From Sphingopyxis sp. (GTDB lineage Bacteria; Pseudomonadota; Alphaproteobacteria; Sphingomonadales; Sphingomonadaceae), in contig NZ_JADIZJ010000021.1 of NCBI RefSeq assembly GCF_016704835.1, forward strand, positions 124,001-188,000: 64,000 bases of DNA, given 5' to 3'. Numbering within the stretch: position 1 is the first letter of the stretch; the number at the start of each line of letters is the position of its first letter. Made by a program: the position numbers and the translations under genes. This document shows positions 25,193 to 33,909 of this stretch, piece by piece. Below the pieces are notes generated by a model, which saw nothing but the letters and a program-made list of their open reading frames with translations, had not been told where the DNA came from and did not search any database.

Positions 25193-26640
25193 TGGACGAA
25201 ATGATGTTTGACGCGCCGCTCGGTGACGAAGCGGCGGGCGGAAATTTTTTTCAGCAATTGCCGGTCATCTTGTGGCAACGGCGCTGGTTCATTATCGTGC
25301 CCACGATCATTGGCATTGTTGGCGCAGCTGCCGCGATTTTGCTCGTTCCGCCGGTATATCGGTCGAACGCGATCATGCTGGTCGAGTCACCTCAACTCCC
25401 CAAGGAAGTGTTGGGCACGGATTCAGCAGACCTCATCGATCGGCGGATAGCGGCGATCCGCCAGCAGATCACCGCGCGACCCGATCTCATTCAGTTGATC
25501 GAACGGCACGGGCTTTACGCGAGTGAGCGTAAGAGCACGCCGTTATCCGATGTGATTGCCGACATGCGGTCGGCGATCACGCTTACACCTTCGGAAACCT
25601 CCGCGTCGGCCGGCGGCGGAGCCGCAAACCGGACGATCGCTTTTGAACTCGCGTTCGAATATTCGCAGCCCCTGCAAACGCAGGCGGTGACGCAGGAACT
25701 CATGGATCGCGTATTGCAGCTGGATGCACGTGGTAACGCCGAACAGGCCACCAATACCGTGCAATTTCTGACTGACCAGTCGGCCGGCCTCGAGACCCAG
25801 ATATCGGCCTTGCAGTTGCAGATCGGCGAAATCAACGCCCGCAATGGCAGCGTCCTGTCGGGGGGCGGTATGATCATGGGAGGAAGCGGCGGAAGCTATG
25901 ATGTGCAGATCGCGGCCCTCCAGCGTGACAATCAGCTGCTCTTGCAGCAGCGCAGTCTCGCGCAAACCAGCGACCAGCGCGATCCGATCGTGGCTGCAGC
26001 AGAACAACGGCTGGCTGGAGCCCGTTCGGTCTATGCTGAGACGCATCCCGACGTCGTGATGGCAAAGCAAGCGCTCGCGGAAGCGAAGCGTCTGGCCAAG
26101 GATAACAGCGCAAAAATACCCGTTAACACGCTGGACGAGCAAATCGCTTTCAACAATTCCCAGATTGCAGCCTTGCGCAGTGCCAAAGCTGGGGAGACGG
26201 CCCAGGTTAACTCGCAGCTCGCTGCACGGGCACGCGCGCCGCTCGTGCAGCAGCAACTTGGTGAATTGCAGCAGCGCCTCACGGCGGTAAATGCGCAATA
26301 TGAACAAGTTCAAAATCAGCTGATGAGCGCAAAGGCCGGCGTACGGGCAGAAGATGAACAAATGTCCGAGCGCCTGTCGGTTGTCGAGCCGCCGGTGATT
26401 CCCGACCAGCCGAGCTGGCCGAACAGGCTGCTTCTGGGAGCCATCGGAATCGGTGGCGGTATCGGGCTCGGATTTCTCCTCGCCCTGGCTGTTGAACTTA
26501 TTCTTCGACCCATTCGCGATCCATCGGCATTGAAAGCGATCCTTGGGTCGCCTCCGCTCGGCATCATTCCGATGATTGAGCCCGTGCGCATCCAGCCCAG
26601 AGGCTGGAAACGATTTCTCTCCTTCCGAGGCACGCGTTGA
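25192..26640 (+). CDS. Polysaccharide chain-length determinant (Wzz/GNVR)
   Basis: A 482-residue inner-membrane protein. There is an N-terminal Wzz segment with a helix (RWFIIVPTIIGIVGAAAAIL), a YRSNAIMLVESPQLP strand, a long coiled-coil periplasmic region (ETQISALQLQIGEINARNGS and others), the GNVR-like VVEPPVIPDQPSWPNRLLLG, and a C-terminal helix (GGGIGLGFLLALAVELIL). It controls polymer length together with the kinase-like ATPase encoded next. The GTG at 25192 overlaps the preceding stop by one base; an ATG at 25201 is an alternative. Confidence 0.9.
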   Translation: MDEMMFDAPLGDEAAGGNFFQQLPVILWQRRWFIIVPTIIGIVGAAAAILLVPPVYRSNAIMLVESPQLPKEVLGTDSADLIDRRIAAIRQQITARPDLIQLIERHGLYASERKSTPLSDVIADMRSAITLTPSETSASAGGGAANRTIAFELAFEYSQPLQTQAVTQELMDRVLQLDARGNAEQATNTVQFLTDQSAGLETQISALQLQIGEINARNGSVLSGGGMIMGGSGGSYDVQIAALQRDNQLLLQQRSLAQTSDQRDPIVAAAEQRLAGARSVYAETHPDVVMAKQALAEAKRLAKDNSAKIPVNTLDEQIAFNNSQIAALRSAKAGETAQVNSQLAARARAPLVQQQLGELQQRLTAVNAQYEQVQNQLMSAKAGVRAEDEQMSERLSVVEPPVIPDQPSWPNRLLLGAIGIGGGIGLGFLLALAVELILRPIRDPSALKAILGSPPLGIIPMIEPVRIQPRGWKRFLSFRGTR

Positions 26641-26641
26641 T

Positions 26642-27469
26642 GTGTCCATATTGTCTAAGGTTGACCCATGGCTGACGCTACTCCGCCCTCCCCCTGGCGA
26701 TTTGGCCATCTTGAAGCTGGCAAATCTGGCCGGCTTTACGCCTGCAATATCGGACATCAAGAAGCACCGCATCGTCGGTTTCGACAGTCGCGACGCGCGT
26801 GCACGCCCGTTCAATTTGCTGCGCACAAGCTTCGCCAAGAAGCTCAAGGAAGAGGGTCATCGACTCGTCGGCATCACGTCGGCAACCCCGGCGGCTGGCA
26901 AATCCTTCCTGTCGATGAACTTGGCCAGCTCGCTCGCTCGCGTCGTTGATGAGCCGGTGTTTCTTGTGGACCTGGATATTCGCAGAGCGTCGCTTGCTGA
27001 GGAGATCGGGCTCGTACCAGAGCGCGGCATCGAGAGTTTCCTCGAGGGACATGTGAACGATCTGACCGAAATCGGCCACCGTATCGAAGGCACCAACCTC
27101 GGCCTTTTTCCGACGCTTCGCCGGACGAGCAACACCGCGGAGCTTCTGGCGGGCGACCGCTTCACGCGAATGATCGAAATTCTGCGCGATCGGTGCGAAG
27201 CATCTACAATCTTGTTTGATCTCCCGCCCGCCTTCGCAAGCGACGATGCGATGATCAGCCTATCGCACCTCGACGGGTTCATACTCGTCGTCGATTCAGG
27301 AAAGACGACCAGAAGGCACGTCATGGATGTATTGAGCATGCTGTCCCCGACGCCGTGTCTCGGGACCATTCTAAACCGATATAGCGGCGGCCTGGGCGAC
27401 AGCTACGGCTACGGCTACGGCGGCCCCAATTACGGTAAATATTACGATCTGAAGAACCCCGCCTCCTGA
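26642..27469 (+). CDS. Tyrosine autokinase-like ATPase (BY-kinase, CpsD/ExoP C-terminal type)
   Basis: A 275-residue cytoplasmic ATPase. The Walker A' motif lies in VGITSATPAAGKSFLSMNLA, Walker A'-associated FLVDLDIRRASLAEEIGL follows, and Walker B-like TILFDLPPAFASDD comes later. The C-terminal tail is tyrosine-rich (GDSYGYGYGGPNYGKYYDLK), as in bacterial tyrosine kinases that autophosphorylate. It should act with the Wzz protein to control polymerisation. The start is uncertain: GTG 26642 keeps the conserved frame, while ATG 26668 has the better Shine-Dalgarno but leads into another frame unless a base of the C run near 26690 is missing. Confidence 0.85.
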   Translation: MSILSKVDPWLTLLRPPPGDLAILKLANLAGFTPAISDIKKHRIVGFDSRDARARPFNLLRTSFAKKLKEEGHRLVGITSATPAAGKSFLSMNLASSLARVVDEPVFLVDLDIRRASLAEEIGLVPERGIESFLEGHVNDLTEIGHRIEGTNLGLFPTLRRTSNTAELLAGDRFTRMIEILRDRCEASTILFDLPPAFASDDAMISLSHLDGFILVVDSGKTTRRHVMDVLSMLSPTPCLGTILNRYSGGLGDSYGYGYGGPNYGKYYDLKNPAS

Positions 27470-27579
27470 CAGCAGTTCTCGCGCGGGCATCGGCGCCTCG
27501 CGGAAATCTGGCATCGTTGCCGATGCGTTCGATCGGCTATCGCCCCCAACTCTCAGAATAATGTGGCTTAAGGATTGCG

Positions 27580-28389
27580 ATGTCTCTTCTACCTCTTCAC
27601 TCTCTTTGGGTCGGGCCAAAGCTAAATTATCTGGAGCGGCTGTGTCTCGCGTCCGCAAAAGCGATGGGTCACGAATTCACGCTTTGGAGCTACGATCCTC
27701 AGTCGCTTATGGGCGTCCCACGTGGAACTACGGTGCGCGACGCCGCCGAGGTCATGCCGCAGGAGCGGCTACTGCGCTATCGCGACAGCGGCTCGGTCGC
27801 CCTGGGCGCAAATCTTTGGCGAATAGAGCTTCTGGCAAAAGGCTTCGGCTGCTGGGTCGATATGGACTTCATCTTTTTGCGACCGCTTAAAAATGACGCA
27901 AGCTACGTCTTTGGCCTCGAATATGAAGGGTGGATCAACAACGCGGTCATATACGCGCCTGCGGACTCGGCTCTCGTCAGCGACCTGCAGTCTCTGCCTC
28001 GTCCCAATATGGTTCCGCCTTGGTACGGTCCGAGGAATCGACTGAAATTCCTCTGGCGCCGTTGGCGTGAAGGTCCGATCGAACTTGAGGACTATCCTTG
28101 GGGAACATTCAGCGCCGGACTTCTTACCCACGCGATCAAACGTAACAAAGTGATGGACCAAGCAAGCTCTCCGGAGGTGTTTTACCCGGTTCGATACAAG
28201 GATGCCCTGTCTCTCTACCAACCAGCCAACGTGGTCAAGGCGATGCTGACAGAAAGAACACGCGCGGTTCACATGTGGCACTCGCGCCTGCAAGGACTGC
28301 GCGATGCCCCGCCAGCGCCGGGGTCTTTCATTGACGAGATGTGCTTGCGGTTCGAAGTCGATACGGACGATAGCAAATACGATCGATGA
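27580..28389 (+). CDS. DXD-type glycosyltransferase (TcdA/GT32-like)
   Basis: A 269-residue transferase. It opens MSLLPLHSLWVGPKLNYLER, then HEFTLWSYDP; the donor-site segment is SVALGANLWRIELLAKGFGC followed by WVDMDFIFLRPL, with the D-M-D metal site. Later GTFSAGLLTHAIKRN and AVHMWHSRLQG correspond to the acceptor/His region. It likely adds a sugar to the growing repeat unit. It sits 110 bases after the kinase gene in the same direction, and the next gene is convergent. Confidence 0.78.
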   Translation: MSLLPLHSLWVGPKLNYLERLCLASAKAMGHEFTLWSYDPQSLMGVPRGTTVRDAAEVMPQERLLRYRDSGSVALGANLWRIELLAKGFGCWVDMDFIFLRPLKNDASYVFGLEYEGWINNAVIYAPADSALVSDLQSLPRPNMVPPWYGPRNRLKFLWRRWREGPIELEDYPWGTFSAGLLTHAIKRNKVMDQASSPEVFYPVRYKDALSLYQPANVVKAMLTERTRAVHMWHSRLQGLRDAPPAPGSFIDEMCLRFEVDTDDSKYDR

Positions 28390-28448
28390 CCGCAGCAACG
28401 GCCACGAGCCCGGCGAGCGTTTCGTAAGAGATGGATTTGAGGTGCGAG

Positions 28449-29098
28449 CTATTTGCGACTGGCCCCTCGGCGCAGACCACGCGCAAAGGTGGCGGCACTG
28501 CGAAGAAATGGCAGACGGTCAAACCAAGCGAGCGATGCAATGTCGCTGCGCGAGGGCCGCTGTCCGGCAAGCGGCGGCTCAGCGAATAAAGTGCGCACCT
28601 CGGGATTTGCTCGCCGAAACCAGACATAGGCTCCGTCGATCGGCGGATGGATTCCTTCATACTGCAACTGCTCGAGATAATTGAATACTAGGCTCGCTCC
28701 TTGTCGCGAGAAGCCCATCATATGCGCACCCTGAATGTCGCTGCGCGCTAGATCGCTTGGAAGCTCGGCGTGATATCCGCCGTAGAAAATATCCCAGTCG
28801 CCTGCGAAGGTCCGGCTCTCGGCTCCCGGCAGGAAGATGCAGTCATCTTCCAATATGAGCAAAGATTCACCGGCGGCAGCGGCCTCGCCCAGGAGAATTT
28901 TCTGGCTGGCATAGACTCCGCGAGCGCCGATCGATGTGAAACTTCCCGCGGTCTCCGGTCTGATCGCCTCGAAGAAGCTCACGCGCGGATCGCCAGCCAG
29001 GCCGACCTTGGCGAGTTCTCGTTCCATGGCGCGGCGACGGTCGGTGCGGTACGCGAGATTTATGATCCGAATACGATCGAAATGCTGAAAATTGTCAC
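28449..29098 (-). CDS. Glycosyltransferase family 25-like, start region frameshifted
   Basis: A transferase of about 216 residues. The GT25 opening IRIINLAYRTDRRRAMEREL is followed by SLLILEDDCIFLPG with the D-D-C metal site, DIFYGGYHAELPSD and PPIDGAYVWFRR. As given, the frame runs upstream into the previous gene without a sensible start. If the AAAA at 29088-29091 (TTTT on this strand) were one base longer, a GTG at 29098 that overlaps the upstream TGA (GTGA) and follows GGGAGAG would begin M-T-I-F-Q-H-F-D-R. That is the typical coupled start, so a missing base is likely. Confidence 0.78.
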
Positions 29099-30276
29099 GT
29101 AAGGATCTCTCCCGAAAAAAGATGAGCCATTCGGGCTGCGGAGACTTCGACGCGGAACTCCTCCTCGACCTTGATGCGGCCGGCATCCCCCATGCGCTGC
29201 CATTCGCCTCGCGCTGCGATCACCGCACTGAGCTTTCGGGCAAGATCGTCCCAGTCGGACGGCGTGAACAATAGACCTGCGCCGCTGCCATCGATCAGTT
29301 CGGGTATACCGGCAACCTGGCTCGCCAGCACGGGGCGGTGCAGCGCCATGGCTTCGATGAGCACGACGGGCAAACCTTCCATCAAACTGGGCAGGACGAG
29401 CACGTCCGCTGCGGATATCTCGGCAAGAGTTTCAAATTCGGGTAGAGCCCCCGCAAATCTAATCCGCTCGAGGAGACCAAGCTGTGACGCCCTGTGCTTG
29501 ATGCTCGGCTCCGTCGGGCCGTCCCCAACGATGATCAACTCGAATTCAGCCCCGTGCGACGCGATCTCCGCCAGTGCCTCGAGCAAGCCAAAATGGCCCT
29601 TCTCAGGCGACAGGCGCCCGACGCAAATTATCTTCGGCGCACCCCAATGTGCTTTCGTGCTTTCGGCAGTACCGCAAGGTCGATGCCGCATCTTACAATG
29701 GCCATCTTGTCCCAATGCGACCGAGCGACGATACGCATTGCCTGGGCTCCGCATGAAATAACTTGCGCACGCGACGAAACTCGCCTGTTCGAGCTTTTCA
29801 GCGAGAAGAGGACCGGCCGGATAGTCCGTCTCGGAGATGCCGTGAAGCGTCAGGCTCCAGGGGAGTCCGGAATAGCGGGCAGCGATTAATCCGACGGTCG
29901 CGCCGCTATTGGCAAAATGATTGTGTAGCCGGCTTGTGGCGGCGCGGTGGAGCAGGCGAGCGAGCATCATCGCCTCAACAAAATGAAACTGCGACCAAAT
30001 TAGCGCTTTGACCCCTGGCACCCGATGCCGCAGTGCAAACAGCCACGCCTTGGAAAAACGACGTGGACCGCTTAAGATTGCCCAGCATATTGCTATAATA
30101 TAATCAATAAATGATCGCCCGAGGAGATTCTCCACGGCGTCACCGGCTGATTCTTCCCGACGTATCGTGTATGGTGTGACCTTCACGCCCAAAGCCCGAA
30201 GTGCCGCAATCTCGCGGCGCACAAATGTGTGCGACGGTGCGTGAATGTCACTGACCAAATACGCGATGTTGCTCAT
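29095..30276 (-). CDS. Glycosyltransferase family 4 (EpsF/WcaL-like), local frame slip
   Basis: A 393-residue GT4 protein. SNIAYLVSDIHAPSHTFVRR is the N-terminal signature of colanic-acid-type GT4 enzymes, and the C-terminal domain has IICVGRLSPEKGHFGLLEAL, LIIVGDGP and MEGLPVVLIEAMALHRPVLA with E-x7-E. Residues about 180-210 read as nonsense in the given frame, but the neighbouring frame reads SQAMRIVARSHWDKMAIVRC, then GIDLAVLPKARKHIG, as expected for the family. A one-base gain near 29738 and a one-base loss near 29644 therefore compensate. The stop overlaps the GT25 start. Confidence 0.82.
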   Translation of the reverse strand: MSNIAYLVSDIHAPSHTFVRREIAALRALGVKVTPYTIRREESAGDAVENLLGRSFIDYIIAICWAILSGPRRFSKAWLFALRHRVPGVKALIWSQFHFVEAMMLARLLHRAATSRLHNHFANSGATVGLIAARYSGLPWSLTLHGISETDYPAGPLLAEKLEQASFVACASYFMRSPGNAYRRSVALGQDGHCKMRHRPCGTAESTKAHWGAPKIICVGRLSPEKGHFGLLEALAEIASHGAEFELIIVGDGPTEPSIKHRASQLGLLERIRFAGALPEFETLAEISAADVLVLPSLMEGLPVVLIEAMALHRPVLASQVAGIPELIDGSGAGLLFTPSDWDDLARKLSAVIAARGEWQRMGDAGRIKVEEEFRVEVSAARMAHLFSGEILT

Positions 30277-31241
30277 TTATAGAAAATCGCGCCCTGCTTT
30301 TTGCCCCCGAAGCGGCCCGCGGCGAAACGAAGGATGCCAATGGTTTCAGCAAATTTTCCAATGAGCATATGCCAACCCCATATTATGCCACCACGCAATG
30401 ATAGCCTTGCGAATTGGATCCCCCAGAGCAGAGGAGCGATCGCAGCGGCAAGCGGACCGAACGCGATCGACAGCGTGAGCGCCACCAGCGCAATGCCTAT
30501 CGTCCAGCCTATCGCACTCGCCACTTGCCGACCATAAAGAGCCGGTCTTTTGGTCCGTCTCGTTTTCTGCCATACCTGCGCATAACCAAATCCGCTTCTG
30601 ACAGCGCGCATCCACCACTGCCGCGCGTGGTGCATATCAGCGTCATGAATGGTCATAGCACTGTCTATGCGCCATACTACCCAGCCGGCTCCGCGTAGCC
30701 GAAAACAAAGTTCGGGCTCTTCGCCCGCGATGACTGCAGGGTCATAGCCTCGCACCTGCTTCAAAGCTTCGACCCTGAACAATGCGTCGCCGCCACACGC
30801 CTCGGCCTCGCCGACAGGGGTATTCCATTCAGCATCGCACATTCCATTATAGATGCTGCGTTCCGGATAACGCTCGCGCCGCCTACCGCACACTGCCGCA
30901 ACAGTCGGTCTGGACCTCAAAAATGCCTCAGCAGCAGTCAACCAGTCAGGCTCGAGTTCGCAGTCGCCATCGACGAATTGGATAAATTCGATTTCGGGGC
31001 AGTCGAGCAGAACGGCTTCAAGGCCGGCATTGCGCGCGCGCGCGGCGGTGAACGGCATCGTCAAATCCAGTTGGACGACATGCGCCCCTATCGATCGGGC
31101 AAAGTCCACGCTTCCATCGGTCGACGCGCTGTCGACATAAACGATCGGCACAGATCGAGGCACCGACCGAAGGCAATTCTGGAGCCGTTCACCTTCATTG
31201 CGTCCGATTGCTACCAGCCCAAGCTTTGCGCTCTCATCCAT
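30273..31241 (-). CDS. Glycosyltransferase family 2
   Basis: A 322-residue GT2 enzyme: LGLVAIGRNEGERLQNCLRS, VYVDSASTDGSVDFARSIGA, the D-G-D of IQFVDGDCELEPDW, and GGDALFRVEALKQVRGYDPA. C-terminal hydrophobic segments (SAIGWTIGIALVALTLSIAF and another) anchor it to the membrane. Start ATG 31241 is preferred over an in-frame codon 10 residues upstream because it overlaps the flippase stop by 8 bases in an operon. The stop overlaps the next gene by 4 bases. Confidence 0.9.
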   Translation of the reverse strand: MDESAKLGLVAIGRNEGERLQNCLRSVPRSVPIVYVDSASTDGSVDFARSIGAHVVQLDLTMPFTAARARNAGLEAVLLDCPEIEFIQFVDGDCELEPDWLTAAEAFLRSRPTVAAVCGRRRERYPERSIYNGMCDAEWNTPVGEAEACGGDALFRVEALKQVRGYDPAVIAGEEPELCFRLRGAGWVVWRIDSAMTIHDADMHHARQWWMRAVRSGFGYAQVWQKTRRTKRPALYGRQVASAIGWTIGIALVALTLSIAFGPLAAAIAPLLWGIQFARLSLRGGIIWGWHMLIGKFAETIGILRFAAGRFGGKKQGAIFYK

Positions 31242-32667
31242 GGAACAAGCCGGCCTGCGTAAACCAAGCATCTATCCCGCCCGTCAGCCCGGCGAGCATG
31301 CTTGCCTCGCGACATAAAAATATCAGGAAGAAAAAAAGAATAGTCAGTGCGGCGTCCTGCCGAAGAAAACTGAGCCCGACACCACGCTTGCGCCAAGCAA
31401 GAACAGCATATCGGATCGCCTCAGCCAGCACAAAAATCACCAGCGCCGCATTCATGCCATAGCGGGGCAAAACCAATGGGATCGCCACAGCGATGATCGC
31501 AAGTTTGGCGCCATTGCTGAACGCCACGCCCGAAGGCTTTCCTACCCCCATCATCATCGCGTCGGCCATTGTCGCGAGGATACCGAACCAGCTGCCGACA
31601 AGCAATATCGTCAGAAACAAGCCCGCTTCGTGATACCGCGCATCGTAAAAGAGAGAGATAAATTGATCCGCGATAGCCGTACCCATTGCTAGTCCCACCG
31701 CGACAAGAAGCAACGTTACCAATCGCATTGGCCTGATCGCACGCTGTAGGTCAGCACCTCGCTGATTGGAGGCGGCCACCTTGGGAAAAATCAAAAGGCT
31801 GCCCATGCGTTGAAAGAGCTGCATAATCGTGTCGGCAAATGTTCTGGCAATGCCGTAAATACCCAGCGAAGCAAAAGATATCGCACCGGCAAAATAAAGC
31901 CGGTCGAAATTCATTGCCAAAAAATAGATGAGAGAGGCTAGAAATATCCATTTACCGAAATGGAGGATCGCCTTCACTGCCTCCTTTTCCCAGCGGAGCC
32001 GGTGGGTGCGCCAGTCGATTAAGAAAAAACTCGCGACGGCAGGCGCGGCAGTTCCGATCAACAATCCGAAGACGAGAGCCCAGATCGTAGGCGTGTATAA
32101 TGCAAGTCCAATCTGAACAGCAATTCCGAACAGGGACGTAGTGAGGTCAAAAAGCGCAAGCTTCCGCACCTGAAGCTGCTTCTGAAGGAGAAAGCGCGCC
32201 GGCGATGTTAACCCTGTCAGAATAAATATTGGCGCGACGACTGGCAGAAGAACGAGCAGTTCCGGATTGTCGTATACTCGAGCAATTGGAACCGTCAGCA
32301 GCATCGCCAGCGCGAAAAGGATTAACCCGCGGACGATCTGGATTGTCCAGGCCGTGTTGTAGAAGTCTGGTTCACTGCCGCGGCGGTTGTTGACGATGCT
32401 CTGCCCGACGCCGACGTCCGTCAACAACTCACCGCCCGTGCGGAGAGTGTTGATCAGGAGCATCGTTCCCAAAAGGGCGGGCGCCAGGAGCCAGGCGAGA
32501 ATGACATTTGTGACCAGCCGCAAAACTTGCTGGGCAATATACGCTCCTGCCACCCATCCAGCAGATCCGATAAGCGTAAGGCGTCGCTGGAAAAAGGTCC
32601 GAATCCTGAACCACACACCATTATTGATGGCAACCGGATCGGAAGTTCCTATCTGGCGTTGCTGCAC
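31234..32667 (-). CDS. wzx: Oligosaccharide flippase (MOP family, Wzx-like)
   Basis: A 477-residue protein with about 12-14 transmembrane segments. Family features include GSAGWVAGAYIAQQVLRLVT, FYNTAWTIQIVRGLILFALA and FGKWIFLASLIYFLAMNFDR. It should flip the undecaprenyl-linked repeat unit across the inner membrane. It is the first gene of a four-gene minus-strand operon with three glycosyltransferases (GT2, GT4, GT25). The promoter lies in the 140-base divergent gap before the acyltransferase gene. Confidence 0.9.
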   Translation of the reverse strand: MQQRQIGTSDPVAINNGVWFRIRTFFQRRLTLIGSAGWVAGAYIAQQVLRLVTNVILAWLLAPALLGTMLLINTLRTGGELLTDVGVGQSIVNNRRGSEPDFYNTAWTIQIVRGLILFALAMLLTVPIARVYDNPELLVLLPVVAPIFILTGLTSPARFLLQKQLQVRKLALFDLTTSLFGIAVQIGLALYTPTIWALVFGLLIGTAAPAVASFFLIDWRTHRLRWEKEAVKAILHFGKWIFLASLIYFLAMNFDRLYFAGAISFASLGIYGIARTFADTIMQLFQRMGSLLIFPKVAASNQRGADLQRAIRPMRLVTLLLVAVGLAMGTAIADQFISLFYDARYHEAGLFLTILLVGSWFGILATMADAMMMGVGKPSGVAFSNGAKLAIIAVAIPLVLPRYGMNAALVIFVLAEAIRYAVLAWRKRGVGLSFLRQDAALTILFFFLIFLCREASMLAGLTGGIDAWFTQAGLFHG

Positions 32668-32808
32668 GGGGCTACGACGCTTTCTCGATGAGATCCAACT
32701 GACGCAAGATTTCTCGCCCAGCCCTCAAGCGCACGGATAGCAGGCAACCCCTTCAGCGCAACTGACATTCGTAAAAATGCTGATATGGGTGAGCGCAGAG
32801 GGGCATCA

Positions 32809-33909
32809 ATGACTGGCAACGAGCAAAGCAATTCGACGGTTACGCCGCATGGGACTATAGCCAAAAACGGAACGATGCACTCCATTCAGTTGCTGCGGGC
32901 CATTGCTGCCCTACTTGTCGTTTTATATCATGGCCAGCTGGCAATATCGACGCGCTTCGCTACTCCCGCCTTTGCTGTCGAGACTTATCTTTTTGCGTTC
33001 GGAGCCGTTGGCGTCCACATATTCTTCGTCATCAGTGGCTTCATCATGGTTTACACGACGCACGTCGACCCGAGCTTCGTTGCGCGAGATTTTTTGCGTA
33101 AAAGGATATTCAGAATATATCCGATGTACTGGGTGTGCGTCGGGCTCTATCTCGTCGCGCATAATTTTATTGGCAGCCCCTACCAACTTAGCGGGTCTGA
33201 AATTTTGGGCGCGCTTGCGCTTTATCCTGAACATGCCTCTGCCATTATCGGACCCGCGTGGACGCTGTCATTCGAGATGTTTTTCTATCTGTGTTTCGGC
33301 ATTGCGATGAAGCTGGGCGCAACGCGGGGGCTGGTCATTCTGGGGGCCGTATTCATGCTCTCAATTGCAACGGGCTTTTTCTTTCCGATCGAAGGAGCGC
33401 TAGGTCGCCTGATTACCAATAGCCTGCTCCTCGAGTTCATCGCGGGCGCGGCGATTGGATGGCTGCTCGCCACAGGACGTCTTCCGCGACGAGGTGGCTC
33501 AGTTGTCTTGCTACTCGCGATCTCGTTATTCGGAGCCGGGATTGCTTTCGGTTATGATCGCTTTCCTTCTGTTGCAATGTGGGGGATTCCCAGCACTCTC
33601 CTCGTGGCTGGCGCGGTCATCTGGGAAAACTCCCTTGGCTTCAAAAAGGAGCTCCGGAAGTTTAGTCATTTCGGAAATAGCAGCTATGTTTTGTACCTAA
33701 TCCATCTGATCGTCATTACTCTGACCATCACGCTAGCCGCTCATGTCCCGGCGATCAAAATGGTCGAGCCGGCACTCGCAGCATTGGCAATCGCAGGCCT
33801 TTCGCTCCTGGTGGCCGAAGGACTGCATGCCTGGATTGAACGCCCGATGACGCGCTGGCTCAATAGATTGTTCGGGCCGCCCCTAGACGAGCGTCGCCGC
33901 CGTTCTTAA
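32809..33909 (+). CDS. Acyltransferase 3 family protein (polysaccharide O-acetyltransferase)
   Basis: A 366-residue polytopic protein of the acyltransferase-3 family. It opens MHSIQLLRAIAALLVVLYHG with the family R-x10-H motif, then GAVGVHIFFVISGFIM, RKRIFRIYPMYWVCVGLYLV, and GPAWTLSFEMFFYLCFGI. About ten membrane segments follow. It probably O-acetylates the exopolysaccharide or its repeat unit. The ATG at 32809 follows AGAGGGG; ATG 32785 and ATG 32875 are alternatives. The 3' end overlaps the convergent wzy-like gene by 50 bases. Confidence 0.88.
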   Translation: MTGNEQSNSTVTPHGTIAKNGTMHSIQLLRAIAALLVVLYHGQLAISTRFATPAFAVETYLFAFGAVGVHIFFVISGFIMVYTTHVDPSFVARDFLRKRIFRIYPMYWVCVGLYLVAHNFIGSPYQLSGSEILGALALYPEHASAIIGPAWTLSFEMFFYLCFGIAMKLGATRGLVILGAVFMLSIATGFFFPIEGALGRLITNSLLLEFIAGAAIGWLLATGRLPRRGGSVVLLLAISLFGAGIAFGYDRFPSVAMWGIPSTLLVAGAVIWENSLGFKKELRKFSHFGNSSYVLYLIHLIVITLTITLAAHVPAIKMVEPALAALAIAGLSLLVAEGLHAWIERPMTRWLNRLFGPPLDERRRRS

